From assembly GCA_031363055.1 (NCBI GenBank), contig JANLTP010000194.1:1-11160 (forward strand): 11,160 bases of DNA, read 5' to 3'. This stretch comes from JANLTP01 sp031363055 (GTDB taxonomy: Bacteria > Pseudomonadota > Gammaproteobacteria > Burkholderiales > Burkholderiaceae_E). The translations under genes were made by a program, and so were the position numbers. Positions 8,035 to 11,160 of this stretch are shown piece by piece. The notes below the pieces were generated by a model, which was not told the origin of the DNA, ran no database searches, and saw only the letters and a list, made by a program, of their open reading frames with translations. Position 1 is the stretch's first letter, and each line of letters begins with the position of its first letter.

Positions 8035-8445
8035 CTAATGATCAGGAATGGCCGCAGTGATCAGAGTCACTTGCGGGAAGTAAGTTCTAATTTTTTTGGG
8101 ATCGCGGGTAAGCAGGTCAAGTCCCGATACGCAGGCGTGCGCACCGATGAAGAAATCGGGTAAGGTTGCATCGCGTTGACCACCCGCATCGCGATAGGCT
8201 TGGTGGGCGGTAGACGCCCGGTATGCTGCATCATCAGTGATGGGCAAAAAGCGAATCGCGAAGTCGTGCAAGAATTCATCCAAATCTGTTTTTCGAGCAA
8301 AGCAGGGCGCGATTTCGGCGTAGATCACAACGTTAATTGCAATACCGTCGGCGCTGGCGGCGGCCAATTGGCTTTGACTCCAGCCTGTCCATTCAGATGT
8401 CTCGACGACAATATCGATCAGGACACTGGCATCCACCAGGATCAC
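8035..8445 (-). CDS. vapC: PIN-domain ribonuclease toxin, VapC type
   Basis: The 136-residue protein has the four acidic residues of a PIN-domain RNase: Asp5 (MILVDAS), Glu44 (VIYAEI), Asp97 (LPDFFIGAHA) and Asp115 (TRDPKKIRTYFP). VapC toxins bind Mg2+ with these residues and cleave RNA, often tRNA or rRNA; the target here is unknown. All four acids are present, so the toxin looks active. The start is GTG at 8445-8443, inside the 4-nt GTGA overlap with the antitoxin stop, indicating translational coupling. Base composition is patchy and lower in GC than the neighbours: my hand count gives 157 of 300 G+C over 8041-8340. That fits acquisition by transfer. Confidence 0.92.
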   Translation of the reverse strand: MILVDASVLIDIVVETSEWTGWSQSQLAAASADGIAINVVIYAEIAPCFARKTDLDEFLHDFAIRFLPITDDAAYRASTAHQAYRDAGGQRDATLPDFFIGAHACVSGLDLLTRDPKKIRTYFPQVTLITAAIPDH

Positions 8446-8690
8446 CGCATCGCCTCATCGCCCCGTGTGCCGCGCACGATTTCTTCCGTCGATTTTTTCA
8501 ATGCGCTCTTGCCGCGCCATTTTTCGATGGCCGATTCAATCGCTGTGCTTTTCTCGGGCGTTGGTGTGATGACGACGCGGCCATCCTCGAGCGTCACGTA
8601 GTCAATCTCACGCCCTGGTCCAATACCCAATTGTTGGCATATCTGAATCGGAACGGTAACCTGCCGTTTGCTCGTCAGTGCGTAGCCCAT
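8442..8690 (-). CDS. vapB: AbrB/MazE-fold antitoxin, VapB type
   Basis: The 82-residue protein has an N-terminal swapped-hairpin AbrB DNA-binding domain, about residues 4-45. It is recognisable from TSKRQVTVPIQICQQLGI (6-23) and the following EDGRVVITPTP (35-45). The charged C-terminal part (50-82) is the expected toxin-wrapping segment. It should neutralise the downstream PIN toxin and, alone or in complex, repress its own promoter. The ATG at 8690-8688 follows a GGAG by 10 nt, and its stop overlaps the toxin start by 4 nt. Antitoxin-first order and overlap are typical of vapBC operons. Confidence 0.9.
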   Translation of the reverse strand: MGYALTSKRQVTVPIQICQQLGIGPGREIDYVTLEDGRVVITPTPEKSTAIESAIEKWRGKSALKKSTEEIVRGTRGDEAMR

Positions 8691-8704
8691 GAAATTTCAT
8701 CTCC
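8689..8704 (-). promoter_or_regulatory. vapB ribosome binding site with start-codon palindrome
   Basis: On the minus strand GGAG (8704-8701) is followed by the perfect 12-bp palindrome ATGAAATTTCAT (8700-8689), whose last two bases are the first two of the vapB ATG at 8690. The spacing of 10 nt is a little long. The earlier ATG at 8700 touches the GGAG directly and is out of frame, so 8690 is the likely start. The palindrome could be a second protein-binding site or could fold in the mRNA. Confidence 0.5.
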
Positions 8705-8721
8705 GCAGAAATCGCTTCTAA

Positions 8722-8750
8722 AGTATTACTTATTTCGGTAATACCGTCAA
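8722..8750 (-). promoter_or_regulatory. vapBC promoter with embedded palindromic operator
   Basis: On the minus strand TTGACG (8750-8745; 5 of 6 to -35 consensus) is followed after 17 nt by AATACT (8727-8722; 4 of 6 to -10). The palindrome GTATTAC-N8-GTAATAC (8723-8744), with perfect 7-bp arms, fills the spacer and runs into the -10 element. This is the expected layout for autorepression by a VapB or VapBC complex. The surrounding 8701-8820 is only 48 of 120 G+C by hand count, much lower than nearby genes. Confidence 0.7.
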
Positions 8751-8817
8751 TTGAAAGCGTTTCGTGAAACCATCTCGAAGTTAAACCCTGCATAACCGAA
8801 TTCGATAATGACCCGAT

Positions 8818-10095
8818 CTAGATTCTCGGTGCAAGGCCGTCTGAAAGTGAATATCGATACGCCTGCCAGCCTGGAATCAGACTGGCAACCAAGCCAACGG
8901 CAGCAACCGCACCAAGGAGTGTGAGCTCTTCGCCGCCCAACATTCGCGCCTGCAGCGGCAGTCCGAAGTGTTCCAGCAATAGCGGTCCCGCCCAAGCGGT
9001 GGCCGCATACAAAAGCATGGTCCCCAGCAGGATGCCGATCGTCACGATGACCAGCGCTTCCAATGACAGTAGCCCAAAGAGCACGCGCGGACTGGCCCCG
9101 ACCGAGCGCAGGATGGCGAGTTCGCGGCGGCGCTCATTCAGACCCGCCATCAAGATGGCAACCAACCCCAGTACGCTGACTCCAAATACCAGAGCAGAAA
9201 TCAGACGCAGGCTGGTTTCCACGACCGCCAGCAGATCCCACAACTCGGTCAGTGTGACCGCAGGCAAGATGGCGGTCAGTGCTTCACCGGTGAAGGTATT
9301 GATCGAGCGTTGAGTCGCAAAAACGCCGGCGCGATTCTTCAGACCCAGCAGCGCTGCCGTAACCGTTTTGGGCTTCAGATCGAACTTGCGCAATTGTTCG
9401 GCCGGAATCATCAGGCCCGGCATCCGCGCGCCACCAACCCAATCGGCATGCAGCGCTTCGATGGCTGGCAGGCTGATGTGCACCGTGCGATCGACCGGCG
9501 TGGCGGTGGCGGCCAGTACACCGACTACCTTGAAGGGTCGGTCATCATGGGCGGCGCCAGGCCGGGCTTCGTTGCCATGAGCGAGTGTCAGCATCGAGCC
9601 GACCGTGTAGCCTTCCGAGCGCGCCAGTTGTGAGCCAATCACCGCTTCAAACAGCCCATCGAGCGTATCGGCAAAGGCCTTGCCTTGAGCAAACTTCAGC
9701 GCGCGTTGTTCGGCATATCGAAAATGTTCAAAGTAATCCAGATTGGTGCCCAGCACCGGGAAATGATCATGCGAGTCACCGAGCGCAATCGGGATCGCAA
9801 ACGCAATGTCGGGGCGTGCCTTGATCGTCTCGAAACTGCTCCAGCTCATGCTGTGGCTGGCGGTACCGAGCCGGAACACCGAATACAGTAATAACTGCAG
9901 TGGACTCGAACGTGGCCCGACGATGAGATCGGTACCGGAAACCGATTGCAAAAACGACTCATGCGCCTGACTGCGCAAGCGCTCAACGGCGAGCATCAGG
10001 AAGATGCTCAGCGCCAGCGACGAAACGGTCATGACGAGCGTGAAACGGCGGTTGCTGGCACTGGCCCAGGCCATGTGCAAAGCCTGCTCAAGCAT
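8818..10095 (-). CDS. ABC transporter permease, FtsX/MacB-like
   Basis: The 425-residue protein has the FtsX/MacB-type permease layout: one N-terminal membrane helix (about 19-37), a large periplasmic domain (about 40-290), then three membrane helices (about 297-318, 340-363 and 391-412). The cytoplasmic NERRRELAILRSVGASPRVLF stretch (320-340) is the family hallmark that contacts the ATPase. Such permeases usually do not move small solutes through a channel but couple ATP hydrolysis to work on periplasmic or membrane partners. The ATG at 10095 overlaps the ATPase stop by 8 nt (ATGCTTGA), so the two are translationally coupled and form one transporter. After its TAG (8820-8818) comes an AT-rich 127-bp gap and then vapB. 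Confidence 0.92.
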   Translation of the reverse strand: MLEQALHMAWASASNRRFTLVMTVSSLALSIFLMLAVERLRSQAHESFLQSVSGTDLIVGPRSSPLQLLLYSVFRLGTASHSMSWSSFETIKARPDIAFAIPIALGDSHDHFPVLGTNLDYFEHFRYAEQRALKFAQGKAFADTLDGLFEAVIGSQLARSEGYTVGSMLTLAHGNEARPGAAHDDRPFKVVGVLAATATPVDRTVHISLPAIEALHADWVGGARMPGLMIPAEQLRKFDLKPKTVTAALLGLKNRAGVFATQRSINTFTGEALTAILPAVTLTELWDLLAVVETSLRLISALVFGVSVLGLVAILMAGLNERRRELAILRSVGASPRVLFGLLSLEALVIVTIGILLGTMLLYAATAWAGPLLLEHFGLPLQARMLGGEELTLLGAVAAVGLVASLIPGWQAYRYSLSDGLAPRI

Positions 10096-10780
10096 GATTG
10101 ATCGCGCTCAAGTCCAGCACTCGGTCAAAACCGTCGGCCAGTCGTTGGTCGTGGCTCACGAACAGCAGACTGGCGCCGCTTAGCAGGCATTCACTGGCCA
10201 ACAATTGCAGGAACGCCCGCTGCCGTTCGGCGTCGAGCGACGACGTCGGTTCATCGGCGATCACCAACTCGGGGCGGCCGATCAAGGCGCGCGCCGCGGC
10301 GACTCGTTGTTGCTGGCCGACCGACAAGCGGCGTGCCGGCTGGCCAGCTAGCGCCGGTGCTACATCGAGCGCCCGTAACAGACGATGCGCTTCATGGTGA
10401 ATATCCGCCTCCTGAATGCGTTGCGCGCGCCGCGCCGAAAATCGCAGCGGCAACAAAACATTCTCGAGCGCCGACAGATACGGAATCAGATTGAATTGCT
10501 GAAAAATGAATCCGATGTGATCCACCCGATAACGATCGCGCCGCGCGCCGCTCAGCCTTGAGAGGTCCTGTTGCAAAACACTCACCCGACCACGCTGAGC
10601 CAGTTGAACGCCACCGATCAGGCTGAGCAGGGTACTCTTGCCGCAACCGGAAGGACCGAATACGAACACCTGCTCGCCCGCGCCCAGTTGCCATTCGTCA
10701 ATACTCAATAAGGGCTTGGCCATGCCTGGCCAGGCGAACCGGAGCGCTTCGAGACTGACGACCGCAGGGTGTGCGGACAC
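10088..10780 (-). CDS. ABC transporter ATP-binding protein, LolD/MacB-like
   Basis: The 230-residue ATPase has every ABC motif: Walker A GPSGCGKST (42-50), Q-loop FQQFNLIP (93-100), signature LSVGQQQRV (152-160, VG in place of the usual GG), Walker B LVIADEP (172-178) and the switch His210 (FVSHD). Its similarity to LolD/MacB-type ATPases fits the FtsX-like permease encoded immediately downstream. The start is GTG at 10780-10778; no ATG is available before the first strand, and Met20 would cut into the conserved N-terminus. No strong ribosome binding site is visible. The substrate cannot be read from the sequence. The DUF3299 gene further downstream suggests a zinc-related system, but the DUF2796 (ZrgA-like) partner often found there is not in this window. 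Confidence 0.93.
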   Translation of the reverse strand: MSAHPAVVSLEALRFAWPGMAKPLLSIDEWQLGAGEQVFVFGPSGCGKSTLLSLIGGVQLAQRGRVSVLQQDLSRLSGARRDRYRVDHIGFIFQQFNLIPYLSALENVLLPLRFSARRAQRIQEADIHHEAHRLLRALDVAPALAGQPARRLSVGQQQRVAAARALIGRPELVIADEPTSSLDAERQRAFLQLLASECLLSGASLLFVSHDQRLADGFDRVLDLSAINHA

Positions 10781-10960
10781 TGTCCGGACGTTCAGTTCAG
10801 ACGTTGAACCGCAATTGATGTCTAAAACGATCGCGGAATATAGGTTCTCTGTTTGTTATGCTCATTTTGTACCCGACTTTATACCCGGTTTTGACTTTAT
10901 GCGTGACTTGCCTTTGACCCGCTTGCGCCCGGTTTTAATCGCCTGACGAACGACTCGCCC
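10781..10960. other. Intergenic region upstream of the ABC ATPase
   Basis: This 180-bp gap separates the ABC operon from the metallopeptidase remnant. The best promoter candidate for the ATPase is TATATT on the minus strand (10842-10837, 5 of 6 to -10), but the -35 at suitable spacing matches only 3 of 6. Short direct repeats are present: GACTTTAT at 10875-10882 and 10893-10900, and CCCGGTTTT at 10884-10892 and again near 10928. No convincing Zur or Fur palindrome was found by eye. Confidence 0.4.
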
Positions 10961-11160
10961 TCATGTCCCAACTCGCTGCGATCGGCCTCGGTAATTCCAC
11001 TCTGCGTGACCCAGGGGTGACTGGCTCAACAGCTCCCGGTACTGCCTCCGGTGCGGGCTGTCGTTTCCCATCAAGTTTGCAACTTGCTGATTGTGATTCC
11101 GCTCCAGAAAATGCGCCAGTTCGTGTACTACGATTTACTCCCAGCAGTTCACAGGCGTCA
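10961..11160 (-). pseudogene. YgjP-like (DUF45) metallopeptidase remnant with in-frame stop
   Basis: Translating the minus strand in from the right edge gives TPVNCWE, a TAA stop (11137-11135), then IVVHELAHFLERNHN and, further on, SPLGHAEWNY before a TGA at 10963-10961. This matches the C-terminal half of YgjP-family M48/DUF45 zinc metallopeptidases, which typically read P-x2-C-x-E-Y-I-x-V-HE-x2-H, then a length-conserved segment ending PLxHxxWxY. The HExxH (11125-11111) and the ungapped spacing survive. The stop replaces the usual Tyr just before the catalytic helix, and the usual Trp after the next conserved Pro is Arg. The frame also runs about nine residues past the normal end. It is best read as a recently inactivated gene; a sequencing error at one base is the alternative. 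The 5' part lies outside the window. Confidence 0.72.

Noticed and set aside
7538..8038. 166-codon plus-strand frame
   Set aside because: Antisense to DUF3299, rich in Arg and Cys runs from reading the low-complexity linker backwards; no motif seen.
8791..8810. Imperfect 20-bp palindrome centred on CGAATTCG after the permease stop
   Set aside because: Symmetric at the core and ends with two mismatched pairs, but no known function or conservation evidence; it could be chance in AT-rich DNA.
10851..10870. Possible Zur site upstream of the ABC ATPase (GTTATG region)
   Set aside because: The GTTAT half has no symmetric partner, so no palindromic Zur box can be supported by eye.
10899..10946. 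Short plus-strand frame MRDLPLTRLRPVLIA
   Set aside because: Resembles the start of a signal peptide but ends after 15 codons and has no ribosome binding site; a truncated gene start cannot be shown.

Overview
The window looks like chromosomal DNA of a gammaproteobacterium. It has a PlsB-type glycerol-3-phosphate acyltransferase, a class largely confined to that group, together with ppx and ppk1, a DUF3299 protein and a YkgJ-like cysteine-cluster protein. Moderately high GC and some long antisense open frames fit a Xanthomonadales/Lysobacterales-like member, but that placement is inference.

Left part (1-5774), phosphate and envelope metabolism. plsB runs off the left edge on the minus strand and lies 13 nt downstream of ppx (exopolyphosphatase), so the two are probably cotranscribed. 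ppk1 (polyphosphate kinase) is divergent from ppx across 109 bp. Polyphosphate synthesis, polyphosphate breakdown and the first acylation step of phospholipid synthesis therefore sit side by side.

Middle part (5746-8014). A predicted lipoprotein with a trypsin-like protease domain (minus) overlaps the 3' end of ppk1 tail-to-tail by 29 bp. A small YkgJ-like cysteine-cluster gene (plus) follows, divergent from the protease, and it overlaps the 3' end of a DUF3299 gene (minus) by 23 bp.

Right part (7388-10780), all minus strand. In transcription order it reads: ABC ATPase, FtsX/MacB-like permease, an AbrB-type antitoxin with a PIN-domain toxin (VapBC type), then DUF3299. ATPase, permease and DUF3299 proteins recur together in zinc-related ABC loci, so the toxin-antitoxin cassette appears to have landed inside such a transporter operon. 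The cassette has its own promoter with a 22-bp palindrome lying between the -35 and -10 elements. DUF3299 starts 20 nt after the toxin stop and may now depend partly on toxin-antitoxin transcription.

Right edge (10961-11160, minus). An unlisted remnant of a YgjP-like (DUF45) zinc metallopeptidase keeps its HELAH motif but carries a TAA stop just before it. It reads as a pseudogene.

No rRNA, tRNA, CRISPR array, transposase or phage gene was recognised. No gene-free stretch exceeds 300 bases.
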